A DNA stretch of 59,036 bases from Thiomargarita sp. (GCA_020720115.1 DYPD01000005.1:1-59036); one strand, 5' to 3'. Shown: positions 7,859 through 15,980, counted from the first letter of the stretch. Notes: a model not told the origin generated them from the letters alone. Program-made: numbers and translations.

Positions 7859-9706
7859 ATGTCATCCACAAATCCTGTTCCCTCATTTTCCCAACTTGGA
7901 CTCTCCTCGTTTGTGCTGCAAGCAGTGCAAGACGTGGGTTATGAAGCGCCTTCCCCGATTCAGGCAGAAAGTATTCCGCCCCTATTGGCTGGCCGTGACC
8001 TTATCGGTCAAGCGCAGACCGGCACGGGTAAAACCGCCGCTTTTGCGTTACCTCTACTGAGCCGCCTTGACCTGAGTATGCGTATGCCGCAAGTGCTGGT
8101 ATTGACCCCCACCCGCGAACTGGCTTTGCAGGTTGCTGAAGCTTTCCAGCATTACGCGCACTATTTGCCCGATTTCCATGTGCTGCCGGTATACGGCGGG
8201 CAGGGCATGGATTTGCAATTGCGCCAGTTACGACGCGGCGTGCATGTGGTGGTAGGGACTCCAGGACGCATCATGGATCATCTGCGGCGCAAAAGTCTGT
8301 TGCTGAATAACTTGAAAGCAGTGGTGCTGGATGAAGCGGATGATATGCTGCGCATGGGTTTTATTGAGGATGTTGAATGGATTCTTGAACATACACCCAG
8401 CACGCGCCAAGTTGCCTTGTTTTCAGCCACCATGCCCGCGCCCATCCGCAAAATTGCTGAACGTCACCTGCGCAATCCGCTGGAAATTCAAATCCAGACC
8501 AAAACCACCACGGTCAGCACTATTAGCCAGTATTATTGGGAAGTCACTAGCGCCCACAAACTGGATGCGCTGACGCGGATTTTGGAAGGGGAAGACTTTG
8601 ATGCCATGATTATTTTCGTGCGCACCAAAACCGCCACTGCAGAACTTGCCGAAAGACTCGAAGCACGCGGCTATGCCTGCGGTGCATTAAATGGTGACAT
8701 GGCGCAAACACAGCGCGAAAAAACCATTGAGCGTCTGAAAAAAGGTGACTTAGATATAGTGGTTGCCACCGACGTTGCTGCTCGCGGATTGGATGTTGAA
8801 CGCATCAGCCACGTTTTCAACTACGACATTCCTCACGACACAGAAGCCTATGTGCATCGCATCGGACGTACCGGGCGTGCTGGACGCACCGGAACGGCAA
8901 TTTTATTCGTTTCACCCAGAGAAAAGCGCTTGCTACGCGCTATTGAACAAGCAACCCGTCAGCCGATAGCTCTGTTGCGACCGCCGACTCACGCCGATAT
9001 TGCTGACCGTCGTCAGGAACGCTTCAAACAACAAATCAGTGAAACCATCGCCAGCCAAGAGCTTGGCTTCTTTGAAGAAATGCTGGAAGAATTTCAAAAC
9101 GAACACAACATTGCCATGAGCGAGATCGCCGCTGCACTGGCTTATCAGCTTCAACGTGAACGCCCACTGGTGCCGGATCGCAATGCGGTTGCTCCGCCCG
9201 AACCCGCCCGTGACGAGGGCTATGAACGCGAACGTGGTGAACGCGGCGAGCGCGGTGGTGAACGCCCACAACGTAACCGTAATCCGCGCAAAGAGAATGC
9301 ACGCGAAGCCTCTTCCACCGAGGCTGGCATGGTACGTTACCGCATGGATGTAGGGCGTGAACACGGTGTGCAACCTAAACACATTGTCGGCGCTATTGCC
9401 AACGAAGCAGGACTTGACAGCCGCCACATAGGACGCATTGAACTCCATGATGCTCATAGCACGGTGGATTTACCTGAAGGAATGCCGGAAGAACTGTTCA
9501 AACACCTACAGCATGTTTGGGTGTGCAATCGCAAGCTCAACCTGCGTCGTGCCACTCAAGAAAGTAGCAATGGACCACCGCCTTCCACGGCACGCAAAGA
9601 AACTCTGCGTCGTCAGACACAGATACGCACTAAACCTAAAACGCCTGACACAAACCGCGACAAAAACCCAAGCCAAAATCGTCGCCGAGGCAGAGGTAAA
9701 GATTAA
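7859..9706 (+). CDS. deaD: ATP-dependent DEAD-box RNA helicase DeaD/CsdA
   Basis: The 615-aa product shows every DEAD-box motif in order: Q motif (PSPIQ), AQTGTGKT (52-59), PTRELALQ, TPGRIMDHL, DEAD (158-161), SAT (189-191), IIFVRTK, ATDVAARGLD and HRIGRTGRAGRTG. After the helicase core comes a charged linker with repeated RGERGERGGER. It is followed by a DbpA-type RNA-binding domain (YRMDVGREHGVQPKHIVGAI through LNLRR) and a basic Arg/Lys tail. This is the DeaD (CsdA) arrangement that unwinds RNA in ribosome assembly and cold-shock mRNA metabolism. Its length is close to E. coli DeaD (about 630 aa). It is a single gene with its own promoter and terminator. Confidence 0.95.
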   Translation: MSSTNPVPSFSQLGLSSFVLQAVQDVGYEAPSPIQAESIPPLLAGRDLIGQAQTGTGKTAAFALPLLSRLDLSMRMPQVLVLTPTRELALQVAEAFQHYAHYLPDFHVLPVYGGQGMDLQLRQLRRGVHVVVGTPGRIMDHLRRKSLLLNNLKAVVLDEADDMLRMGFIEDVEWILEHTPSTRQVALFSATMPAPIRKIAERHLRNPLEIQIQTKTTTVSTISQYYWEVTSAHKLDALTRILEGEDFDAMIIFVRTKTATAELAERLEARGYACGALNGDMAQTQREKTIERLKKGDLDIVVATDVAARGLDVERISHVFNYDIPHDTEAYVHRIGRTGRAGRTGTAILFVSPREKRLLRAIEQATRQPIALLRPPTHADIADRRQERFKQQISETIASQELGFFEEMLEEFQNEHNIAMSEIAAALAYQLQRERPLVPDRNAVAPPEPARDEGYERERGERGERGGERPQRNRNPRKENAREASSTEAGMVRYRMDVGREHGVQPKHIVGAIANEAGLDSRHIGRIELHDAHSTVDLPEGMPEELFKHLQHVWVCNRKLNLRRATQESSNGPPPSTARKETLRRQTQIRTKPKTPDTNRDKNPSQNRRRGRGKD

Positions 9707-9707
9707 A

Positions 9708-9750
9708 CGCAAAGGCTTGGCAGGTTTTTAGAACCTGCCAAGCCTTTTAG
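9708..9750. terminator. Bidirectional terminator / long perfect inverted repeat
   Basis: Arms of 16 bases (9711-9726 and 9733-9748) pair around a short loop (TTTTAG). T-runs appear on both strands, so it can end deaD (+) and the NuoH-like gene (-). The central AGGTTTTTAGAACCT is nearly shared with the palindrome at 29204-29236. Confidence 0.85.
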
Positions 9751-9780
9751 GAAAACAGATAGAGATAATGCGTTTGTTTT

Positions 9781-10674
9781 CTAACGCACAATAACAAAAG
9801 CCAATCCCAACAGAGCAATAAGGGTTGGCCATTTCCACAACCAGCGAATAGCGTCTTCAGTGCGGTAGCGACCAAATACATTGGTAATGGCAACAGAGAA
9901 GAAGACTACTGCAAAGACTTTAGGTAAGAATGCCAGCCAATGAGCGCCTCCACCGAGAAACAAGGTGGTGTAGAGCACACCAATGGTATACAACTGGAAG
10001 CACTGCATCACAAACAAAGCCCCCATATATTTACCGCTCATTTCCACCATTGGACCTGTGGCAATTTCTGCTGGCGCGACATAGATTTCAAAGGGTTCTT
10101 TGCCCATCATGGCGTGCATGGCAAGCAAACCGCCGATAGCAAGCAAAGGCATTTGCACCAAGCCCCAGCTCTGTTGCTGTTGAATATTCACAATATCCAC
10201 CAGATTGGTTGTGCCGTAAGTCATTGCCGCGCCCGCTACCACGATGACGAAAGGCACGTCATACGCCAGCATTGCCGATAAAGCGCGAGAAATGCCGATA
10301 GAGCCGTTAGGATTCGCGGTTTGCCCAACTCCCAACGCCATGCCGAGCATCGGCACCATCAGCAAGTACATCAAAGTAATCAAATCCGCTTGCGGTGCAA
10401 GCCCGTCCATACCAGGAACGGGAATGAAAATTTCCGCAGCGATATAGCCGCCAATCAGCATCATCACCGCAACATCGTGCATATAACCGTGAGAAATCTG
10501 CGTTTCTTTGCTATACAGTTTAACGATGTCGTAAATCGGCTGTAGCAACGGCGGTCCCACGCGGCGTTCAATGCCCGCCCGCACACGGCGCATCATCAGC
10601 ACCAGTGCCAATCCCACCATAAATGCCACCAACGGCATCAATACCATCTCTAGGAATAATACGCCCATGTCCAT
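9781..10674 (-). CDS. NuoH-family subunit of MBX/MBS-like complex
   Basis: This 297-aa, roughly eight-helix protein belongs to the respiratory-complex-I subunit 1 (NuoH/HyfC/MbhM) family. Marks include RVRAGIERRVGPPLLQPIYD, the KLYSKE loop, GISRALSAMLAYDVPF and KEPFEIYVAPAEIATGPMVE, whose acidic residues face the quinone/proton region in complex I. It is shorter than NuoH (about 325 aa), as in hydrogenase and MBX/MBS complexes. In those systems this subunit anchors the peripheral NuoB/C/D/I-like arm, but no such genes follow: deaD is convergent 75 bases away. The antiporter genes on the same strand lie 3.4 kb upstream, beyond a repeat/toxin island. Confidence 0.85.
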   Translation of the reverse strand: MDMGVLFLEMVLMPLVAFMVGLALVLMMRRVRAGIERRVGPPLLQPIYDIVKLYSKETQISHGYMHDVAVMMLIGGYIAAEIFIPVPGMDGLAPQADLITLMYLLMVPMLGMALGVGQTANPNGSIGISRALSAMLAYDVPFVIVVAGAAMTYGTTNLVDIVNIQQQQSWGLVQMPLLAIGGLLAMHAMMGKEPFEIYVAPAEIATGPMVEMSGKYMGALFVMQCFQLYTIGVLYTTLFLGGGAHWLAFLPKVFAVVFFSVAITNVFGRYRTEDAIRWLWKWPTLIALLGLAFVIVR

Positions 10675-10813
10675 GTTTTAAGTCCCTTAAAGTAATAACT
10701 GGTTGTTTAAGTCATCGTCTTGGGTAAATTTACTCGTTTACCTTCGATTTCTCTACATTTAGACGGCATATTTTTCTACCGTTGAAATCAATTGGTTTTT
10801 GATACCCCTTTTT

Positions 10814-10923
10814 CACAACCCAAAAAACCCAATAGCGGGTAGTCTGACGAAAACATGTTGCATACAAGACACGATCCCCTACGAGAAATGCTGGGCAACG
10901 ATAAAGATGTTGCCTACCCTACC
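10814..10923. repeat. Composite dispersed repeat (blocks A, B, C)
   Basis: Three repeat blocks stand together. Block A (10814-10845, beginning CACAACCCAAAAA and ending AGTCT) recurs at 11576-11607. Block B (10852-10885, beginning AACATGTTGCATACAAG) recurs at 12044-12078. Block C (10888-10923) is an imperfect palindrome, GGGCAAC-gataaagat-GTTGCC followed by ACCCTAC. Such material fills much of 10.8-12.8 kb. Confidence 0.75.
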
Positions 10924-10962
10924 GGACTACACGGCTTCTGCCGAATGGTGCGGGGGAAATGG

Positions 10963-11226
10963 TTATTTGTAAACATCGCCTCTTGGACCGATATAATCCA
11001 CATAAACAGTCATTGAAGATTCATCTACCCAATAAATCACCCGCCAATTACCGACCCGTAAACGCCGATAACCCGCTCATTCCCCAAGCATAGGCATGGA
11101 ATGAGCGACATTCGCCGGATCAGTGCCCAATTGCCGAATAGCCGTTTTGATATGATCCTTCTGTCCAGTCGGCAGGCGTTGGAGATATGCCCCAGCGCGC
11201 TTATGGACAATAATGCGGTAACTCAT
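10963..11226 (-). pseudogene. RelE/ParE-family toxin with in-frame TGA
   Basis: The ATG at 11226 overlaps the antitoxin stop (ATGA). The frame runs 87 codons to TAA 10963 but is broken by TGA at codon 50 (11077-11079). Before the stop: MSYRIIVHKRAGAYLQRLP and HIKTAIRQLGTDP. After it: AGYRRLRVGNWRVIYWVD and VYVDYIGPRGDVYK, the typical C-terminal half of a RelE-type ribosome-dependent mRNA interferase. The codon affected probably once read TGG (GEWAGYRRLRVG). Because both halves keep the frame and good similarity, the stop is recent or a sequencing error. As it stands the toxin would be truncated and inactive. Confidence 0.8.
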
Positions 11227-11426
11227 AACGCATCTAAATCCACATACGCTTCCACATTACCGCATTCCCTGTCGCGGCGGGCTTCGCGTAAACATGACAG
11301 AGTGTCTTCGTCCAAGTCCCAGTCCAGGCGTTCAAGAATCTCCAAATACTCTTGCCAGGGTAAAATTACCTCTGTCGGCTGTCCTTGTGGATTGACAATA
11401 AATCTGGGGTGAATGGCTGCTTGCAT
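11223..11426 (-). CDS. Antitoxin of RelE-type pair
   Basis: This 67-aa acidic protein starts at ATG 11426, 7 bases after AAGGAAA. An upstream frame to 11492 lacks a binding site. The sequence begins MQAAIHPRFIVNPQGQPTEV and continues as an amphipathic, acid-rich helix region (WQEYLEILERLDWDLDEDTL). This is the pattern of antitoxins whose C-terminus wraps a RelE/ParE toxin. Its stop TGA overlaps the toxin ATG by 4 bases, so translation is coupled. The reading frame is intact although the partner toxin carries a stop codon. Confidence 0.7.
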   Translation of the reverse strand: MQAAIHPRFIVNPQGQPTEVILPWQEYLEILERLDWDLDEDTLSCLREARRDRECGNVEAYVDLDAL

Positions 11427-11538
11427 GTTTTTTTCCTTTCCCTCGTTCCCGTCGGGATGATGAGATCGAGAAAATTTACCGTACCAAGTCATCGGGTCAG
11501 GTCAGGGGGATTCGCATGGTTGATCCATATCATTGTAC

Positions 11539-11568
11539 TGTGGATAACCTCTTTTCGTCGCCCACCAT
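11539..11568. repeat. Block C dispersed palindrome, inverted copy
   Basis: On the minus strand it reads GGTGGGCGACGAAAAGAGG followed by TTATCCAC, the same palindromic unit as at 11612 and 12707 but in the opposite orientation. Block A (11576-11607) follows directly. Confidence 0.65.
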
Positions 11569-11575
11569 TATGTGA

Positions 11576-11665
11576 CACAACCCAAAAACCCTAATGGCGG
11601 GCAGTCTTTTAAGGTGAGCAATGAAAAGAGGTTGCACACCCTACACGGCTATCGCTTATGCGACC
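11576..11665. repeat. Composite dispersed repeat, second copy
   Basis: Block A (11576-11607) is followed by block C (11612-11645, GGTGAGCAATGAAAAGAGG then TTGCACACCCTAC). Next comes the trailing unit CGCTTATGCGACCTACGCG, which also ends the IS1 relic (as GCTTATGCGACCTACATG on its strand) and is found near 14075. Confidence 0.7.
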
Positions 11666-11687
11666 TACGCGGGCTTGGCTTATAGAT

Positions 11688-11909
11688 TCACACAAATTTA
11701 CGCCCTTCGCGGATAAAGCCGACAATCTCATCTGTGCTTAAATTTAATGGAATACTTTTTATATCCAAAGGCGATTTTTGGGCGTGTAACGGAGTCAATA
11801 TAAAAACCTGCCCATTTTCGCCGGTAATTTGTACACTGCCTTCTAAAGCAGCTTATGCAAAGATAACGGCTAAATTTTGTTGTATTTCTGCAAAGTTATA
11901 CACTTGCAT
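11688..11909 (-). pseudogene. Phd/YefM-type antitoxin with in-frame TAA
   Basis: The frame from ATG 11909 to TGA 11688 encodes a complete Phd-like antitoxin, interrupted by TAA at codon 19 (11853-11855). The N-terminus MQVYNFAEIQQNLAVIFA is the prevent-host-death start. After the stop the frame continues ALEGSVQITGENGQVFILTP, SPLDIKSIPLNLSTDEIV and FIREGRKFV. The family is a DNA-binding antitoxin for Doc, RelE or PIN-type toxins. No partner toxin lies downstream, only repeats, so this is the remnant of a lost pair. Confidence 0.75.
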
Positions 11910-11964
11910 AAGCGTTACTCCAAAACAGTGATACCGAGCGATTTTGCTGCATGTATTAATCCTG

Positions 11965-12110
11965 AAATGGTGAGCAACGAAAAGAAGTTGCACACCCTAC
12001 ACGGCTATCTATTTTTTGGTAAGTTGTTGTTTATGGAGACTAAAACATGTTGCATACAAGACACAATCCCCCTGCGAGGGCTAAACACGAAATGGTGGGC
12101 TACTAGGTGT
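11965..12110. repeat. Dispersed repeats, third composite copy
   Basis: Block C (11965-12008) is followed by unrelated sequence, block B (12044-12078), GGGCTAAACACGAAATGGTG and a truncated block C (12090-12100). The cluster ends a few bases before the stop codon of the intact RelE-like gene. Confidence 0.65.
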
Positions 12111-12380
12111 TCATGGAAATTTTTTATAAAAGCCTTCACGACTGCCGACACGCAAAAATTCAATAACCTCTCCGTCACAATAAATTCCAATACGGTAACG
12201 ATAATCAAATTTAATTCTGTAGTAATGAGGATAACCACTCATTTCTTCTAAGTTATCAATACTTGACAAACTTTCAATCACTTGCGCCTGAATCAAAACC
12301 TGCTGGATTTTTTCTTTGATTCGCTTATCGTTAATCGCAAGTGCTTCTTTTTCAAAACGCTTGCTAATCTTTATTTTCAT
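12111..12380 (-). CDS. RelE/ParE-family toxin
   Basis: This intact 89-aa, strongly basic protein begins MKIKISKRFEKEALAIND. It carries the RelE/ParE scaffold: a helical hairpin, IDNLEEMSGYPHYYRIKFD and YRYRIGIYCDGEVIEFLRVG followed by REGFYKKFP. The R-Y-R-I-G strand and C-terminal basic residues fit toxins that cleave mRNA on the ribosome, although ParE-type gyrase inhibition cannot be excluded. Its ATG overlaps the stop of the upstream antitoxin gene by 4 bases. This is the only toxin-antitoxin pair in the island with both frames whole. Confidence 0.8.
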   Translation of the reverse strand: MKIKISKRFEKEALAINDKRIKEKIQQVLIQAQVIESLSSIDNLEEMSGYPHYYRIKFDYRYRIGIYCDGEVIEFLRVGSREGFYKKFP

Positions 12381-12601
12381 TGCGCCAAACTTTGAATAAA
12401 CGCTTGTGTTTCTTTTTCGCTTAGAAACTCGTTTTCGTCTTTTGCTTGTTTACACGCCAAATAAAAAGCAAATTCTTCAAGTTGTTGGTGTTGTTTTTGC
12501 CACAACTCATTGAGAAATTCACGTTGCACGGCATCAGGTAATGTCTCATAAAGTGCGTAAAGACTATGAGCAATATTGGCGTTAGCTTGCAGAACAGTCA
12601 T
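12377..12601 (-). CDS. Antitoxin of intact RelE-type pair
   Basis: A 74-aa, mostly helical acidic protein (MTVLQANANIAHSLYALYE, then FLNELWQKQHQQLEEFAFYL and AKDENEFLSEKETQAFIQSL) is coupled to the toxin by ATGA overlap. Position, size and charge mark it as the antitoxin. I do not see a standard ribbon-helix-helix or Phd fold, so DNA binding is unproven. GAGGAG lies about 10 bases before the start. Confidence 0.65.
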   Translation of the reverse strand: MTVLQANANIAHSLYALYETLPDAVQREFLNELWQKQHQQLEEFAFYLACKQAKDENEFLSEKETQAFIQSLAQ

Positions 12602-12706
12602 TTTTCAACTCCTCTAATCGTTTTAATTTGCCGGATGAGGTATAGCGAATACGGAAAAACCCTCGCATTGCGCTGTTGCTTCATGCGGGCTACTTGCTAA
12701 ACACGA

Positions 12707-12790
12707 AATGGTGGGCAACGATAAAGATGTTGCCCATCCTACACGGCTACACGGGTTACGCAGGATACGAAGCGTCTTTGTGGAACGCGC
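12707..12790. repeat. Block C dispersed palindrome with trailing unit
   Basis: GGTGGGCAACGATAAAGATG followed by TTGCCCATCCTACACGGCTA is the best-preserved palindrome of the family: GGGCAAC pairs with GTTGCCC. It lies in the 281-bp gap between the antitoxin and the HEPN gene. That gap has no other recognisable feature except short hairpins near 12790-12850. Confidence 0.7.
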
Positions 12791-12882
12791 AGAGCGCGAA
12801 AGTCACCGTGCCGCGTAGAACGCTGGCACGAGAAAACAGAATCCCCAGCGTCAGGTACACGCTTTGTTAGGCGGGTTTTGGT

Positions 12883-13820
12883 TTACGACAAGATTTTTTC
12901 ATTGAACCATTGCACCAAAAAATCAATATTATTCATCGCCGAAAATGGTTCATCGTTAACTATACGAAGAATACAATTTTTGGAATATGACCTTATTAAA
13001 CTAATATCCGCGTCAGTGACTTGGTAACTTCCACTGTGTACAATTTTTGACCTGACTTCGTACAATTCCCGAATTTCACTTGATATTTTCATGCGATTTT
13101 CGAGATTGCTACCGAGTAAGTGGGCGACTCTTGTTCGCAATCTGTATCCCAACTCTTCTTTTTCATTATCCAATAGAATCAAACTTTCTAACGATATAGC
13201 GTATAAAAGGAACGCTTCTTCTTTCTTGCCTTCTACAGTTGCTTTACCTGCCCATTGAATTGCTGAGATAATTTTATCTTCTAATCTATTTCGTTTTTTA
13301 GAAAGAAGATTAGCTATTTTTGAGAAACCCCAACTACGTTTTTTATCATTTTCAAGTAATTGAGGAAAAGAAAATGGTATAAGAGGCCCAGCAACTTCCC
13401 TGCTAAAACTTGTATTGGTAGTCCATCCAACGCTAACCCAAAGACAGGATAATACACACTAAAAATTGTTGGCTTAGTTGTAAGAGAATTTTGTAATTCG
13501 TCTATTGCTACCTTGAGCCTTTGCTCAAATGACTTGTCTCTCCGTTTTTCGTGAATATCAAGAGCGGTTAATATTGTTTTTTGATATAGCGTTCCAATGG
13601 CTTTCGGGCTAATGCTTTCATTGCCAATAGTATCAATTAATAATCTCAAGCATTGTCTGTATTGTGTGGCTTCTTTCCCACTTAATAGAAGAGTGCCTTC
13701 GTCTGCTTGCGAAAAGAACAAATCATACTCAGTTTCCCGAGATATTCCTTCAACAATATCCAGTGATTTAATAAACTCCGAAATTTCATTTAGGATGGAA
13801 GACAACTTGTTTTTTGACAT
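12883..13820 (-). pseudogene. HEPN (Apea-like) protein, frameshifted
   Basis: Two minus-strand frames together make one protein of about 312 aa. The first (13820 to about 13400) begins MSKNKLSSILNEISEFIKSL and reaches TIFSVYYPVFGLALDGLP. The second covers the rest, including SWGFSKIANLLSKKRNRLED, AIQWAGKATVEGKKEEAFLL, LGYRLRTRVAHLLGS and ELYEVRSKIVHSGSYQV, and ends at TAA 12883. The last part is an Apea-like HEPN domain; R-x4-H appears as RSKIVH. The total length is not a multiple of three, and the switch falls around 13390-13440. HEPN proteins of this kind are often RNases of defence or toxin systems. This copy is broken, or the sequence has an indel error. Confidence 0.7.
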
Positions 13821-13857
13821 TATATTTACTTACCTATGACTACCGCCTACCTAGAAT

Positions 13858-13902
13858 TAGACACCCTAAAAGGCGTAATTTTTTACGCCTCCTATGTGTC
13901 TA
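13858..13902. repeat. Nested inverted repeat
   Basis: Outer arms TAGACAC/GTGTCTA enclose inner arms AGGCGTAA/TTACGCCT, giving a two-tier stem with symmetric internal bulges just upstream of the HEPN-like gene. A second hairpin GGCGCA/TGCGCC lies at 13968-13985. It could be an end of an inserted element or a regulatory structure. Confidence 0.55.
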
Positions 13903-14026
13903 AATCGAAATAAAACACCCTAACTATCTGTTTGTCAAGGATATAATATTTTTGAATATACCCTTAAGGCGCATCTTTTTGCGCCGTCATCCGCCATGAT
14001 GGAGTTCTCAAATGTCGCATACTTTG

Positions 14027-14066
14027 ACACTTCGACAAGCTCAGTGCATCGCAAGCTCAGCGCAAG
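14027..14066. repeat. REP-like palindrome, intergenic copy
   Basis: CACTTCGACAAGCTCAGTG (14029-14047) forms a CACT/AGTG stem, and with flanks it is identical over about 27 bp to the insert at 499-522 in the transposase relic. It is followed by a second partial AAGCTCAGCGC and then by the CGCTTATGCGGGCTACGCG unit. Confidence 0.8.
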
Positions 14067-14103
14067 TGATGCTATCGCTTATGCGGGCTACGCGGGCTAA
14101 CAT

Positions 14104-15966
14104 CTAAACAATCAACGCCATCGCCAGCACTGTGACCATCAGTAGATAGAGGGCGGGGTGGTTGATTTGATGGAAACGGTAGGATAGTTCGCCGCTCCAC
14201 TGGATGAAGTGGCGGATGCCCATTTCGATGTTGAGGATTTGGTTGCGAAACCAGCCGCCAATGACGCGCATGACTCCAGGGTAGAAGTTGTGCGAGTAGT
14301 GGTAGGGTACGTCGGCGGAGAGGAAGTGTCCGCCCGCGTAGTTGTCCCATTGGTGGGTGATGTGGCGGCGGTTGCCGAAGAAGTAGAAGATGATCGCGCC
14401 GATGGCGATGCCGTAAATGAGAATGCCAACGACCCAGAGCATGTTGAGGCTGCCGGTTGTCCATTCTAAGCCGCCGAGGTGGTGCGGTAGGGGGGCGTAG
14501 CCGAGTGCCATTTGTGCTTTGTCAACGAGGCTGAGGGCTAAGCCGGGCATTAGTCCAGTGATAAAGCCTAGGATGGCTAGGGTGAGCATGGGGAGTAGCA
14601 TGGATAGGGGGACTTCTTTGACTTCGTAGTGTACTTTGCGCAGTTGTCCAAGGAAGATGTTGTGGATGAGTTTGTAGACGCTAAGGATGGTGCCTAGGGT
14701 GCTGATGCTGGCGGCGACCAGTAGCATGGGCATTCCTTGGTCGAGGAGGGATTTGTAGATGAGCCATTTGGAGACGAAGCCGTTCATGGGGGGTAAGCCC
14801 GCTAAGCCGATGATGCCGAGCAGGAGGACGATGTAGGACCAGGGCATTCGGGTGATGAGTCCGCCGAGTTTGTCTAGGTCGGTGGTGCCGGTGCGGTATA
14901 GGACGGCGGTGACGGCGAGGAAGAGGGCGGCTTGGTAGGTGGCGTAGTTGAAGGCGTGGAGTAAGCCGCCGGCTACGCCAAGTGGGGTGCCGACGGTGAT
15001 GCCGAGTAGCATTAAGCCGCCTTGTCCGATGCCGTGCCATGCGAGTAGTAGGCGTGCGTCGCTTTGTTGGAGGGCAATGTAGGTGGGGATGATCGCGGTG
15101 AGTGCGGCGATCCACGCCAGTAAAATGCGGGCATCAATAAAGCTAAATAAAGGTAGCATCAGGTGGTGCAGGCGCTCAATGCCAACAGGTTGCAACAGCA
15201 CCAGAGCTAATGCAAATAATCCCATGCGTGCTGAAATGGCGCTTAAGAAACTGGCATTTGCGCCTGGGGTTTCGGCATAAGCATCTGCCTGCCAAAGATG
15301 AAAAGGCAGAACTGCCATTTTGATGCTGAAGCCAGTGAAAAATAATAACACCAGTAACCATAAAAAACTGTCTGGCAAAGTGGGGATCGCAGCCCAAAAA
15401 TCTTCAAAACGACTAGAACCCAGTTTGACAATAATCAGCACTATGGCTGCAAACAATGCCATCGCCCCGCTCATGGCATAAACCAGGTAACGGTAAGCGG
15501 CATCGGCGGCTTTGCCACCTGCATGAGTCATCATGAAGAAGCTTGCCCAACTGACCAATTCCCAGCCAATAAATAGGCTCAGGAAATCCTGGCTGCATAG
15601 CAAGACCAGCATAGAAAATACGTTTAATGCAAGCACTAGGTGCTGTATACGCATGTCTTTTTGGCTATCTTGCCAATCACCTGCGGCAAACCAACTGGCA
15701 AATAAGGCTGCGCCCGCTGTGATAAGCGCGAAGAACCAACCAATGCCGGACATTCCCCAGCTAAGGTTGAAATCCATAACCATCAGGCGCAAGCCAGCTT
15801 CCAGTACAAGATCATTTTGCATGTCGCCATACAAGCCCGCCAGCATTAAAAGCTGGATACTATAAGCAGCAACGCCGAACCAGCCTGCGTCACGGCGCTG
15901 TCCGTAAAAGTACATGAAGACAACAGTCAGCAGGGATAACAGTAATAAGGCATCCAACAGATTCAT
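14104..15966 (-). CDS. MrpD/NuoL-type antiporter subunit (second; MbxH'-like)
   Basis: This 620-aa protein has about 14-16 predicted helices. Signatures of the proton-antiporter superfamily are GWELVSWASFFM (conserved membrane Glu), FSIKMAVLPFHLWQADAYAE (conserved Lys and the broken-helix motif), LLAWHGIGQGGLMLLG, LHAFNYATYQAALFL and LAGLPPMNGFVSKWLIY. It is longer than the upstream MrpD and has a C-terminal extension of about 120 residues ending in an additional hydrophobic segment. In MBX/MBS and complex I such extensions form a lateral helix clamping subunits together. It starts 12 bases after the stop of the preceding antiporter gene. It likely translocates Na+ or H+. Confidence 0.88.
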   Translation of the reverse strand: MNLLDALLLLSLLTVVFMYFYGQRRDAGWFGVAAYSIQLLMLAGLYGDMQNDLVLEAGLRLMVMDFNLSWGMSGIGWFFALITAGAALFASWFAAGDWQDSQKDMRIQHLVLALNVFSMLVLLCSQDFLSLFIGWELVSWASFFMMTHAGGKAADAAYRYLVYAMSGAMALFAAIVLIIVKLGSSRFEDFWAAIPTLPDSFLWLLVLLFFTGFSIKMAVLPFHLWQADAYAETPGANASFLSAISARMGLFALALVLLQPVGIERLHHLMLPLFSFIDARILLAWIAALTAIIPTYIALQQSDARLLLAWHGIGQGGLMLLGITVGTPLGVAGGLLHAFNYATYQAALFLAVTAVLYRTGTTDLDKLGGLITRMPWSYIVLLLGIIGLAGLPPMNGFVSKWLIYKSLLDQGMPMLLVAASISTLGTILSVYKLIHNIFLGQLRKVHYEVKEVPLSMLLPMLTLAILGFITGLMPGLALSLVDKAQMALGYAPLPHHLGGLEWTTGSLNMLWVVGILIYGIAIGAIIFYFFGNRRHITHQWDNYAGGHFLSADVPYHYSHNFYPGVMRVIGGWFRNQILNIEMGIRHFIQWSGELSYRFHQINHPALYLLMVTVLAMALIV

Positions 15967-15980
15967 GGCAAAGCATCCAA

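Noticed and set aside
7584-7944. Two ORFs upstream of deaD
   Set aside because: One runs over the deaD promoter and start, neither has a ribosome site, and the composition is non-coding.
10963-11226. Selenocysteine at the in-frame TGA
   Set aside because: RelE toxins have no selenocysteine, the position fits Trp, and I see no SECIS-like hairpin just after the TGA.
10814-12790. CRISPR-like repeats
   Set aside because: The blocks are irregularly spaced, inverted in places and lie between unrelated genes; there is no repeat-spacer periodicity.
14072-15115. Antisense-frame ORFs over the second antiporter gene (for example 14681-15115)
   Set aside because: They are composition shadows of a well-conserved membrane protein on the same strand in another frame.
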